Source of the DNA: Hofstenia miamia
Lineage: Eukaryota; Xenacoelomorpha; Acoela; Hofsteniidae
Assembly (NCBI GenBank): GCA_900660155.1
Contig: CABFPE010000140.1
Location: forward strand, 720,263-784,262
Length of the DNA stretch: 64,000 bases
Reading direction: 5' to 3'
Shown here: positions 1 to 12,399 of the stretch, one piece after another
Layout: each line of letters starts with the position of its first letter
Numbering within the stretch: position 1 is the first letter of the stretch
Made by a program: the position numbers and the translations under genes
The notes under the pieces: model-generated
The model's input: only the letters and a program-made list of their open reading frames with translations
Told to the model about the DNA's origin: nothing
The model's database searches: none

Positions 1-588
1 AATGTCACTTTGCGTATTAGTTTAGCCTCTAGACTAGGTGTTCGTTTATGTGAACATACCTGTATTTGTGGCGCACATATTTCAACAGATGGTCTTCATG
101 GATTGTCTTGTAAGAGAAGCGCTGGTCGTTTTGCACGTCATTCTCAATTGAATAACCATTTTAAGCGCAATTTTCCAATGATCGATGTCCCTTCAATTTT
201 GGAACCACCAGGATTGTTTAGATAGCGTGACTACTGTTCCTTGGCCAAGAGGACGCTCCTTAGTGTGGGACGTTACAGTAGTTGATGCCATTGCTCCCAG
301 TCGGATTTCAACTTTTGCTCCTACTAAACCTGCAACAGATGCTGAATCTCGAAAAATATCTAAATATAGTGACATTGTTCAACAAGGCTATATATTTCAA
401 CCCCTAGCTTTTGAATGTCAAGGCAGTGCAGGTAAATTAACTGGAGACTTTATTTCCCAACTTGGCAAGTCCCTAATATTTTCTTCAAAGGAACCAAGTG
501 CAGCAGAGTATTTTAAACAACGTTTGAATATTATAATTCAGCAGACAAATGCCGTTTGTATTTTGGGAACTATAGAAGTTGAACCTTA
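1..588 (+). pseudogene. Decayed retroelement polyprotein, C-terminal part
   Basis: The frame open from base 1 carries a Cys/His cluster (CEHTCICGAH, then HGLSC) followed by SAGR.ARH.QLN and PSILEPPGL. It stops near 225. The next frame resumes with PWPRGRSLVWDVTVVD and runs to a stop near 588. This order is the C-terminal signature of retrotransposon polyproteins common in invertebrates, where the EPPGL...RPDG...W.RG..LVWD block looks like a restriction-type (PD-(D/E)XK-like) nuclease downstream of a reverse transcriptase. The GKRPDG part normally found between the two halves is missing, so a small deletion or frameshift near 222-230 inactivates it. The reverse transcriptase would lie left of the window. 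The family match is from memory of the conserved block; the nuclease role is inference. Confidence 0.7.
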
Positions 589-3500
589 GTTAGAAGAATT
601 ATTTTATGTCTTCTAGATAGTTTGGACATTAAGAAAAAAAATAAAAATTTAGGAAATATTGCCAAGCATCAACTTACTCATATAATTAAAGCCTTTTGAT
701 TTGATGTCAAGTAAAAGTCAAATGCCAAATTGAAGAACAAAGTGGTACAGGGATGACGTCCAGAAAATAAAGTTAGCCCAAGTAAAAAGAAAACATTTAT
801 GGAGTTCATTAAAAGAGAAAAAAAATTTTAAAAAAAATTACAAATATTGTCAATTCAAGTCTTTCATTTAAAGAAGATGATTTATAATTTGAACTATAAT
901 TCGGATTACTAAATATTTTATTTTACATACATAGATTTGTTTTAATAATAAAATAAAAGATAAATCAAATGAAAAAAAACTAAGTAACTACCTCCGTGCG
1001 CAACATATCCCTAAAATCGGTTCTAAGTCTTGGAAAGGATTTCAGTTTTTCAAAAAATATCATTAGTTAAAATAATTAGCAATAAACTGGTTTGTGTTTT
1101 ATTGTTTTTGTACTTCATGTTATTATTGACGCATTACATGTAGTATTAGCAGTATTTGTTGAGGTGTTTAATTATGCCAATGTACTACGCTTAGAAAGAA
1201 ATTCTCTTCTATATTTCATAATCACGTAAGGAACCTTAAATGGCTTTAGCATTTGTGCTAAAAGTTGTTGATGTGCCTAAAGTATGGGAAATTATTAACT
1301 ATTTTATCTATGAAGCAACCACTTTTTTAAGATTTTCGTATGCCCCTATTTTCTAATATTCAGATAATAATGCCGTATAAGGCTCATTAAGGCAACTGCT
1401 TACCTCCAATATTTTTCATATGTATGTAAATGTTTTGACACGCTTTATGATAAGTCGAAACTAAGAAGCAAGCATAAATGGTAATTGCAAACAAAATGAC
1501 TTATTCAATAGATTATGTGAGTAAAATTTTGTGGAAATTTTTCAAACCGTTCAAAAATTTGAGCCAATTAAACCCTTAAACTAATTCGGAGACACCCTGT
1601 ACGTTCTTTTTCACTTTTTATTTTTCAAAAAATTGATAACGTCACAACTTCATTTGCATATAAAATCCAAGCCAATGAATATATTTTCGAAAATTGGCCA
1701 AAATATAGTTCAAAGCTCATTACTTTATGTTTAATAGCTCTGAAGTAAAAGACGGGCCGAAACGCTCCGCACCCTCAATGCCTTATTAATTTTCTTTTAA
1801 TACTGATAATAGGAAGAATGTAATTGTTTACTTTTACAGTAAATAGATGACGCATAAACATGCAAATAGAAAGATGTTGGCAAAAGTACATTGGTTAAGG
1901 GTTGATATAGTAAGTTATCTGAGAGTAGTATTAATAAATGCATTTGACATGTAAACTGTAAAATAAAAAATGGAAGAGTAGTTAAAAATTTATAAAGCTA
2001 TTATTTTGGTTTATTACAAATCCACATTCTAAAATGCCATTAAATTAGGGATTTAAGAAAATAGTAACTCTAAATTATAAATTCTAGCACCAATAAAATA
2101 TAAATTCAACTTCGAGTCTGAACATTTGACAACAACTTCACAATTAAACAACCTAAATACAAGCTTAATTACTCATAAACATAAGACAAGTATGCTTAAA
2201 GTTCTACAGGTGTGAATATTGAACCACAACCGCATCTCACTATGAATAAATATGAACATTCTAAATTACTTATATCCATTTAATTATTATTTCAAAAATT
2301 ACTTTTAATATATGGGCTTGGTCACGCGATAGTTAGCATTTAGAGGGAAAAATTAAGATTGTAAGCCATGCTGTTCTTCTTTATATATACATATTTATGT
2401 GCGCCTAAGACTTTAATTATAGTGAAACTAATGCAATAAAGGAGAATTTTGGTAAAAATTACCGAAGAGTAGAATATATGCCTGGTAACAGTGCCATTGA
2501 ATTTCCGTTACCATGTAGAACCAATTAGTTTCTTAATTTTTAATGGAATTAATTTTTCAACTATGCCAATATTTGATGATAAGATAGTGAATATAACATT
2601 TATCATATACCTATTTTATTGAGAAATAGTATGTTATGATGTAAATGGTATATACTTGTAAAAGTGATGCCAACATTTGAAATTCCGCTACCGACTAGTT
2701 TTGTGTTCATAGATCAAAGAAAAATGATTTTGTCCAAAAAAATTCTTTCTCATTAATGAACCTACTAAGGAGTCACACATGACACATTTCAATAAAAAAT
2801 AATTCATTATTGAATGACTAGCATCCATTTTAACAGTGAAAATGAAATTCCGTTACTGTTTTAACAGCCCCATATCTTTCTGCAAATCTAGTTGCGGATC
2901 TAGAAATCTGTCTACGGAAGGGAATATTAGTACCTAACTTATGTTCAATTGGAAATTCAGGTTATATTACAATGCGGAGTAGTTTACGTACACGATTCAA
3001 TTATCTGAAAACTAATGTCGATCTAAAACTTCTAGATTCTATTTCTAATGAGGACCTCCCAGAGAACGAACAGTAATTTGAAAATAAAAGTTGATTTTAA
3101 TTTATTATCTAATTGATTGTGGAAATGTAAAAACAGACATGTTTTGATGTTGTAAATGTTTAATAATACATAATGAATAAAATGTAGAGGCACACACCGT
3201 TATATATTTAAAATCTTTTATAAAACACACGAAAAAATCATAACCATACATTCAAAAGTTGCTTATTCTCAAAATGTTGACATTTCAAACTTTTGAAAAC
3301 TCAGAATGTTTAAGAATGTTAGTATTTTAGAAATTTAAATCTTCTAAGGAGGCAAAACCCGTGTCTTTAACGAAAAACATACGGAATAGAATCCCGTTTT
3401 GTCTCAAAATGAGACAACTATTAAAAAGTTCGATTCTTTACTAATAATAAAATCTTGATTAAATTGTTTAATGAGAAGCTTATCATTTCAGGCTTAAAGC

Positions 3501-5000
3501 AGTCACTTAAACAGATAATTTGACAAATTGATCATACAGTTTACAAAACAATGCTCGAAGAAAACCTTCGGAATTTCATGCACTTTTAATGATATTATAT
3601 TACTTAAACTTGTGTTTGTGTTTTATTGGCTTGAAGAAAAGGGCATTGCGGTCTTGGTAACATGACTAGGTAGCTCGCTAGTCTCAACGACTCAGTAAGG
3701 CTCAGTTTAAGAACTATTTTGTGAAGCACTGGTGACTTCAATGTCACTGTATAGAATGGATAAGGTAAATTGTCAAAGTATTAAACTAATTTGTTATATT
3801 CAGTTTATTCAGGTAAATTAAATAAGCTATGGATACTTTTTTGAAGATTTATATTTAGCTTTATACTGTACAAATACAATAGACCAAAATATTTTCCACT
3901 TATGTCATGGTTTATTAATTTCGATTGATTGAATAACTTCCAATTTTATGTTGTTTTTAAATATTTCATCATCATTGCACCTATCTCAATTATCCAGCAG
4001 CTCAATTATCTAAAAAATGACATGTGGAATACATGTGTATATTATTAATATGCGGGTAGAGTCTGTTTTAATGCCATAGCCGTACGTCAAAAATTACGTT
4101 CTTACCCGTACCCGACATTTCTTAGTAGTATCCGTCCATCTCAAGAATGAAATTTCTTTGCTGCTATTAAGCAATTAAAAAATTTTCAAAAAAATTTCGA
4201 ACACAACTTACGCTCAATATATATACTGATATTTTTAACATTATACTTAAAATTTAAAATTTAAAAAAAATCATATTTAAAATACACATAATGTTGAATG
4301 GAAAGCTTACCCACACTACCTATAAAAAATATGCGCACCCGCCCATATCTGCGAGTAATACCCTTACCCGCACATCACTAGCGCAATACATCTATGTTCA
4401 TTAAAAAGTCTAGTTTGCTTACAAACAACTAAATTGTATTTCTTATGACACCCAATATGAGCTTATGAATTTTGTCAAAACCATATTCAAACTGAATGCT
4501 AAATTTCAAAGTGTCTAAAAGTAGCAAGTAGACGTAAAAAAATAAAATAAAAAGCATTTGATTGGAAAAAATTGTAGGCTTTTAGCAAAACCTCCACCCA
4601 AATCTTTCACAATAAAAAATGAGGCCGCATTTGCTTCGAACGAGTTTTTGCAATTCCACAAATAGAACAAGATAAAACAATTGAACTCTGACAGAAACTA
4701 TAGTCAAGACAACGACTAGAAACAATATTAACTCTATGCCCGTGGAATACAAGAGCTATACACTGAAGTATAAAAGGCTTACAAATATTAAACATAATAG
4801 TAATAGCAACATTATCGTAAATCAACATGAACATTAATGCACAATGCAAAGCCTTTATACATGCAACATCCAGTACTTGTTGGTTTACCATAATCCAGTA
4901 CTCGTCGGTTTACCTTATCACAAACTGGTAAAAAAACTAATTAAAATCAATTAGTAATTGTTCATATCATACACGAGAAATATTATCACAGAACAATCAT
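589..5000. other. Gene-poor AT-rich flank downstream of TOGARAM
   Basis: No open frame here looks like protein. The stretch is AT-rich unique or decayed sequence, apart from three copies of a GAAATTCCGTTAC-like motif between 2499 and 2858 and a possible hAT-type MITE at about 4049-4383. Confidence 0.6.
4049..4383. mobile_element. Possible hAT-like MITE
   Basis: The right end, read on the minus strand, begins CTAGTGATGTGCGGGTA. The left end has an imperfect counterpart around TATGCGGGTAGAG near 4051. Both resemble hAT terminal repeats, and the interior has further CCCGTACCCG and ACCCGCCC motifs unlike the AT-rich surroundings. I could not find a convincing 8-bp target duplication, so the borders are approximate. 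Confidence 0.3.
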
Positions 5001-5006
5001 TTTATT
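5001..5006 (-). promoter_or_regulatory. Possible poly(A) signal of TOGARAM
   Basis: AATAAA on the minus strand, about 70 bases beyond the TOGARAM stop codon at 5078-5076. This is a normal spacing for a short 3' UTR. Confidence 0.45.
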
Positions 5007-5075
5007 AAATAAAGACTACCCCTTGAGCGAAAGTGTACTTTACAGTGTAGAAATACTAACAAAATGAAGCAGTAC

Positions 5076-5332
5076 CTATGTGACTTCAATCAATTGCTTG
5101 AGTGTGAGTTTGAGACGAGGTGTTAACAATTGTGAATCGGCTTCTTTTAGTAGATGATCGCCCATGCATGTGTGAAGAGTGGTTGCGAAGTGGGAGGTGG
5201 ATTGGCGAAGATTCCCACTGGCGCCAGGTGCAGCACCTGATCCATTTAAATTAGAAACCAAGTGCCAAAGGAGGGGTAATGCATGGCGCGAAACCATAGC
5301 TGGCTTTCTTGCATAAAGACAGGTTACCAAAT
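5076..5332 (-). CDS. TOGARAM1-like: TOGARAM exon 23: C-terminus and stop
   Basis: LLWHLVSNLNGSGAAPGASG and the ending LKQLIEVT match the C-terminus of TOG4 in TOGARAM1. TAG stop at 5078-5076. Acceptor TTTTTTAG. Confidence 0.9.
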
Positions 5333-6229
5333 CTAAAAAATCTTAAAATAATAATATCATATATGATTGAAACTCACAGCATCCTAAATCTGGAGACCCA
5401 CTCCATCACAAATAATTTCCACTTCACATTCCGTAGGAAATTGTATTGATGAAATACGGCGAATAATAAATATATAAATATTTCATGTTCGAAATTTACC
5501 ACTAAATTAACAAATTTGACAATTTTTTGTATTTTTCCGGAAATTTTAGAAAAATGTATACATAGACAAAATGATGAGGTCGTATTCCTATTTATCTGTT
5601 GATAAATTATCTAACACAGAAGCAAGGTCAAAATTTTCAAAATTGTTTAAATTATTATTTTTTAAATTATTATATTTAAATTATTCCTTTTTACAAATTT
5701 ATATAGATATTAACAAAAAAATTATTTCCATTTCAAACACTACGTCTCACAATAAATAAATGTCTTTAATGCTAAATTTTGAACAGACATTTACACACAT
5801 TTATGAACCCACAAATTCCGGAAGTCCCCACATACAATGTGTCAGACCATATTAATGCATTTTTTTTCATTTTAGCCAAGAAACCTATATTTTAATTTTT
5901 TTAGCCAATGGCATTGTTTTTGAATGGAATTTAAACTGACCCGAAAGCGCCACAACTCGTATTGATCTTCTTCCAATTCCAACCCTAATATGAACAATGC
6001 GTATTTTATTAAATTTCACAATTCATAAAGTAGGGGAAAAATACTTGAAACGAATAAATTTTTTTAGAAAACTGCACATTTATTGTATAGACTATTGAAT
6101 ATTTAACATTAACTAGTAAAATTATGTAAATAATTACAAATCATCTATATAATATCGATAAATCAAATATAAATGTTTACATACAAAAAATAAAATAACT
6201 AATTAAATATTGTTTCAATTAAGTTTTCG

Positions 6230-6266
<37 letters not shown>

Positions 6267-9200
6267 GATGGCAAAATTTATTACAAATGATCATTCATAG
6301 AACAATCATTTTGACAATACTATAATTTTAAATTTTATTTTTAACGTATTTAGGTATTCTCAAAAAATTTTGCATAACACGCAATTTTAACTATACCTTA
6401 AACTACTAACTTCATTCATAAGTCTACTGTACTAACTTACACCATTTTTATTTATACTGAATTAACTTATAATTTAAAACTGTGCTCTCAAAGCTACAAA
6501 TAAACTTAATGTATATTTAGTAATACTACATTGAATATTAAATAGGTTGAAAATATTGTAATTTTGGAAAAATGTCTTGGATTAGTATGGATTCAAGGGG
6601 CATATCTTTATTCTAATTTAAACTGTACTCACTTGATATTTTAAGAACAATATCCGGACGGACTCTGTTGTTACCCTGCCGAGCCTGAAGACATAAGGGC
6701 TGAAGCAAACATCCTTGATCTAAATATGACAATAAAACACTGTATGTGGAAAGCCTATATTTAGACCAATGTGTCGCTATTATAGTAAACTAATTTGATA
6801 TGTGAAACAGAGTCTAAGAAGACCCCATCTGTACATGTACAGTTAAATCATAAACATGGCAATTCAAATGGTTCTACTACTACATATACGTACCAATATG
6901 TTCGGTCATTATATCGATGACATCTAAAGCTATACTTCGTAGTTCTGCTTTGTTAGATGCCATGTTGGCGGTGATTTGGGGAATAACCATGTTGGTTACT
7001 GCACTGAAATAGTCTCTGAGAAGTGGTACCAACTTCATCATTGAAGTCAAGGCATAATGATTTATCTTGCTGTTGTTATCTGTTAATCTGGGAATGTAGC
7101 CATCGAAAATCTATTATAAAAAATATATTTAAAAAAAAATAATAATAATAATAATAATTAATAAGAGAGTTTTCAAATATAACCAAAATTGTAAGCATCT
7201 TGAAAGAGAAAGTGTAGTATCTTAAGCAAGTTAGGCTTTAATTGATGTCTAATACCTTAGAACATAGGGGTTAGTGAACATCAAATGGTAGAAAAATGAA
7301 AGCCAATGCCATAAATAAATTGATTTCAAAAATTTAGTTGATCAATTTAAATAAATAAATAACTTGACTCACAAGTTCTATGTAAACTTACTTGATTGAT
7401 ATTTTGACCAACTAGGACAGTTTTGGTTTTCGCCAGGTCATTTAACAAAGTGATGCCTTCTTCTCTCTCACGAAAATCAGAAGAAGTTAGTTGCTGCACT
7501 AAGGCGTTCACCATATCCTTGTCATTTTCCGTCAGACGTTTCGCAGTGTTTCGTTTCCGCATGGGATGCGTAGCAGACATTTCACCGTTCTGTTCAGCAG
7601 ATGAAGCCCTATGAACATTATATGATTTAGCAAAAATATTAGAATAGCAGTGAATATCTACATATACATATAACATATATACAATTCATTTATTTATTGT
7701 AAGAAAATTGGAGAAACTATGTGTTGAAAATATATTCCATAAGTTAAGCATAAAAAGTTTAAAATCACCTGCCAACATTTGACCCACCACTTTGTGTCCT
7801 ACTGAACTGTTGACTTGGTCGTCTACTCAACTTGGCTGATGGGGTTTCATTGGGATGCTCTCCAAGGCCCTAAAACTTTTGAATTCAGAATGTAAAGTAA
7901 ATAAAATGCATCGAATTGCATTCAATGAATTTTATAAAAACTACACGTTATTTACGAGATACGTCAAATTAGTTTACAGACAAATTGTAGCCTGCCGTCA
8001 CTCAAATTCTGATCAGATATATCATTAACTTAGCGCATTCTGGTAAGCATATCATGCTTAACTTAAAATTTTTCCGTTTTTCTATGACGTGTCAGCTACC
8101 ATTTTAAAATTAAAAACTTCGTTTATTTCGAGAAGTTTTGTTATGGCATGACAGAATAAATTAAAGAAGCAGATGGCTTTTAGAGAAGAGGTACGTGTTT
8201 AATTAGCATTGATCAGTTCAATAAAGTATTTCCTCTCTGCTTTCTCCTTGACAATATTGTTACTCACACATATAGTTTTGAATTGTTAATATACTTTAAA
8301 TATTCTGAAATATGTTGAATGACAAATCAATTTAATAAAACTAATCAAAATAAACAAAATTTGGCAGAGATTTTACATGGAGGCTGATAAGTAATGAACG
8401 CAATCCTAATAATGTATATGAATGTATATGATTAGAATTCGAATATCTGCATTGTTTCAACCTTTTTAAGGAATAATACATGTTGATAACAATATGTAAG
8501 GACTTGCATTTGCTTTGAGATTTTCAATGATCTTCTTTATGGGGTGGACATTCTGTGGTTGGACATATTTCAAGATCATGTGTTCGAAATTAGCATCGTC
8601 ATCTAACATCACATCCAACATCTTTCGACCATAATATCTAAACATGTTTATTCAATTTATCATTAACATTTGCTATTCAGAAGAACTTGAAGAATAATGA
8701 TAATTAATGGAAGAAAATTTCATGAAAATTAAATATGAAGCTTGGTCTTGGAGAAGTTAGATTCTCTAGAAATTTTCAAGCTCATTCGAATAGTTCATTC
8801 AAAAATAAATTCATTACTTACAAGAAAACATTTTTAAGTTTGAAATTGAATTTACTTCTCGAAAAGGCCTATTTTTAATGTCGTAATTAAACCTTGCAAA
8901 CTCCTTCTTACATGAAAATTTATTTTTTGCTATTGTATTAACCCAAACTACGTAACATCAACGATCTTGAAATAATTAGAGAGCAAAATTTCAGATTAAA
9001 TTCTGATTTCTTTGAACTCTTTATATACAATTGAGATTTTAAGATTTCTTCCATCAGCATAAAAGTTACAAACTCGTTTTCTAATTAATATGACTGAAAC
9101 ATCAACAAGAAGATGTCGTCAAATATTAAAAAATTGCACAGTATCACATATTTTTTGAGTAGAAATGTATATCAGGATATTTCGAATAGCATGAAAAGGC

Positions 9201-11446
9201 ATGTTTAAGTCTTCTATTAAGTATCAAATCAGACTTGGAAATGGTCAAACTTTTTGGACCCGACCCAACCCAACCCAACCAGAATTATATGTAGACCCGA
9301 CGCGACGCATCTTCCTAAATGTAACCCAACTTGACCCGACTTGCTCAGTTGGGTTCGTAGAAGGAATGACTCATTTCAAAAATAATGGATATGCCCAAGA
9401 CCAATTTAAAAACTCAAACTAAAAAATGAATTTAATAAAATGGTAATGGTAAGAAAACGAATATTTCCAGATCATTTATAAAACTAGCTTGCACTCCAAA
9501 CAAATATCGATCCCTTAAAATGGAAAAAGTTGACGGGCAGACTAAAATCTGAAAAATCTGTTTTGTAAAGTGCAAGCTAGTTTGCGAAGTGAATAAAAAT
9601 ATATGTGTTTCCACGCATAACTAGCTAGAAGGTAGTAGAACAATTAATTATTTTGCTATAGATAAGTTGTTATGCGACAAATTAAATAGGTCATAAACAT
9701 GTAATATGTTTAGCCACAATAAATATAACATTCAAAACAAGTATTAATTGCACATAAAAAATATCATCAAAAACTGCTAAATATGGGTGGTCCAAAAAAC
9801 AATTTCGTTATCATGACACCTTGGTTGACCTGCCTTCAAAATTGAAAACGCTAATACTTCTTTTTAAAGTAACAGTTCTGTCACAATCAGGTACTGATCA
9901 AACGTTAATCAAATGAGAAGAGGATACATTACATTAATAAACACACCTTTCTAGTGACAAAAAGTCTATTGATGATACTCGAAAAACCCGCACCAATTCT
10001 TTGCAGTCATTCATGTGAGTCACCCTTTCTGCTGCTGATAATGCATGTGGTATCAATTTATAAAATAATTCTGTGTAATATTTGTTTTGAAACATTAATT
10101 CAATGACTGAGCAGGTGAAAATATAATCGAATTTTAAGAAAACACTCACATGCTGCTATTTTCAATTCAAAACGATTTCACTCATATCAGCATATTGGCT
10201 TGTGCAGTGCAGGGATGCTAGGAAAAGAAACTTTGACACACCAGGTCTCTACTTAAAATCATTGTCCCATAACTATAATCACTCTGTCATGCACCAATGT
10301 CAAATTGAAAGTGGAAATGATGGGGAAGTGACATAGAGCTGTCTATGGCAATATTTTTGATTATGAAATTCAAGGAATCATAAATATTATAGAGTATGCC
10401 GCCCACGAAAAAAATTCCCTTCTTAGCAAATTTTCTCACAGACAACTCTATTCTTTGCTACTTGAAGCTAAAATGTGAAGTATGCAAAAAAATCGCTTCA
10501 GGCTACAGGGTCATCCAAAACTCAGGGAATATTTTAAAGAAAAAGGATGATACACTATAATATAGACTACTATAAGTAAAACTCAGTGAATAATTTTCTT
10601 TAAAATATCGATATTTTATCACCATCCAGTAGTTCATGTATCAAAAACAAAGGTTGCTGCAGTAGTAAGCGTCGATGGAACTACAGAAACAGTTGACCGT
10701 ATTCTGTTGTCGACTACCATCAATGCAGAGCCAAATATTGGAAAGATTAGAGCTTTGATGAACCTTTCTTTTGAATAATGAAATTCTATCGGCGTTTGCG
10801 AAAATGGCATAACAAATTTACATATTTATCTGACATGATGAATATCTTTGCAATAGAGGAAATATAGTTGAGTCACTCAGACCTACAGCTCGACAATCAC
10901 TACATTCAACTATTTTGCAAGCCAAAATATAGGCAAAAGATTTGTTAAAATTTTGCATATTAATATAATCTTTTATTATCAAATATAAGAAAATATCTTC
11001 ATTTGTGTACACATACGTGTGTCTTTAGCACATGATAAGAGGTGCTGCACACGAAATAAGAAATAAGGATACACTTTGATATAATTTCATACTCAATAAT
11101 TATAAATGAAAAAGCCATTTTTAGTAAAATTAATTAAAAATGATGGGTTTATATAAGAAACCAAACAATAATATAAACAATGTTTTCAATTGATTAAAAG
11201 AAATGAGAAGGAATACCGTGTTTAAAAAAATGTTTAAAACACTTACCTTGTCTCTTGTCCACTGTCTAAACAAAACAATGCAACAGTTGGCAGTGCCAGT
11301 TGCAGGGTCTCTTTAGACTTCACTCCACGACTAACATCAAGCACTCTCTCGATAATGATTGTAAGAATATATGATGCACATTTTCGGATCTCTTTATTTT
11401 TGTGCCTAAACAGAATCTTAACAAAAGAAAGAAAGAAATCCATTGG

Positions 11447-11484
<38 letters not shown>

Positions 11485-12361
11485 TTATCTCAACTATATT
11501 TCATCCATTATGTAAAATCAATATCGTACATGGTATACAAAAATACACAACAATTACCCTCACGGTAAATACATGTAAATATACGAAATATATTCTATAC
11601 ATATATTGGGTATTGGTGGTGCTACTTGACTTCCAAAATAAACAACTTTCAACATCAGCATTAGGGTAAACCATAAATAAATTTTCAGACTGATCCATGT
11701 TACAGTCTGAAAATCTTAATGCAAGAATAAATTCTTTCCAAATATTTTTTTAATTTTCTCCAATTAATGCTAAAAAATTAAGCTTAAACATCTTGGGTTT
11801 TATATTTATGTTTAACTCATTAACAATCTTTCGTTAACGTTTAAAATGTTTATAACCACTATTGTATGTATCAATACAGCATAGCAACTTATATTTGCGC
11901 AGTTCAACAAACCAATTATTTCTTAAATATTTAAAAAATGCAAGATAAGAATTTTGTTATATCTCTACGTACTGAGCGCCGACGGAAGCAATAAGTTGAA
12001 TAGCACGTGTGGGTGTAACCTTCTCTGCCATTGTACCGAGACATTTTTCTACATCATCGCGTATGAAGCCATTGCTTTCACCGGTTTTGGTTAAGAGGCA
12101 CCCGACGGTCAGTTCGAGGTCTGGGTCCATCCGCCTTTCAAGATGCTTGAAAAGGCATCTCATCACATCGATTGCTTGACGAGCCACTTGCGATCTGAGA
12201 TTGCGTATGTTGACAGTAAGAGCGAGATTGATTTCATGGATTTGACTGGCCACAACATCTGTATACTGCTCGGCAAGTTGTTGCAGAAGATATAATCCCT
12301 CAATATTGACTGCCCTAAAATATGAATTCGTATTATACATACACTTAAATACGAAGTTTAC

Positions 12362-12399
<38 letters not shown>

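Noticed and set aside
5571-5759. 62-residue plus-strand frame
   Set aside because: Almost entirely Lys/Asn/Ile/Phe from AT-rich DNA within a TOGARAM intron.
6232-6262. TA tracts as CRISPR-like or regulatory arrays
   Set aside because: Plain microsatellites without spacers; the genome is eukaryotic.
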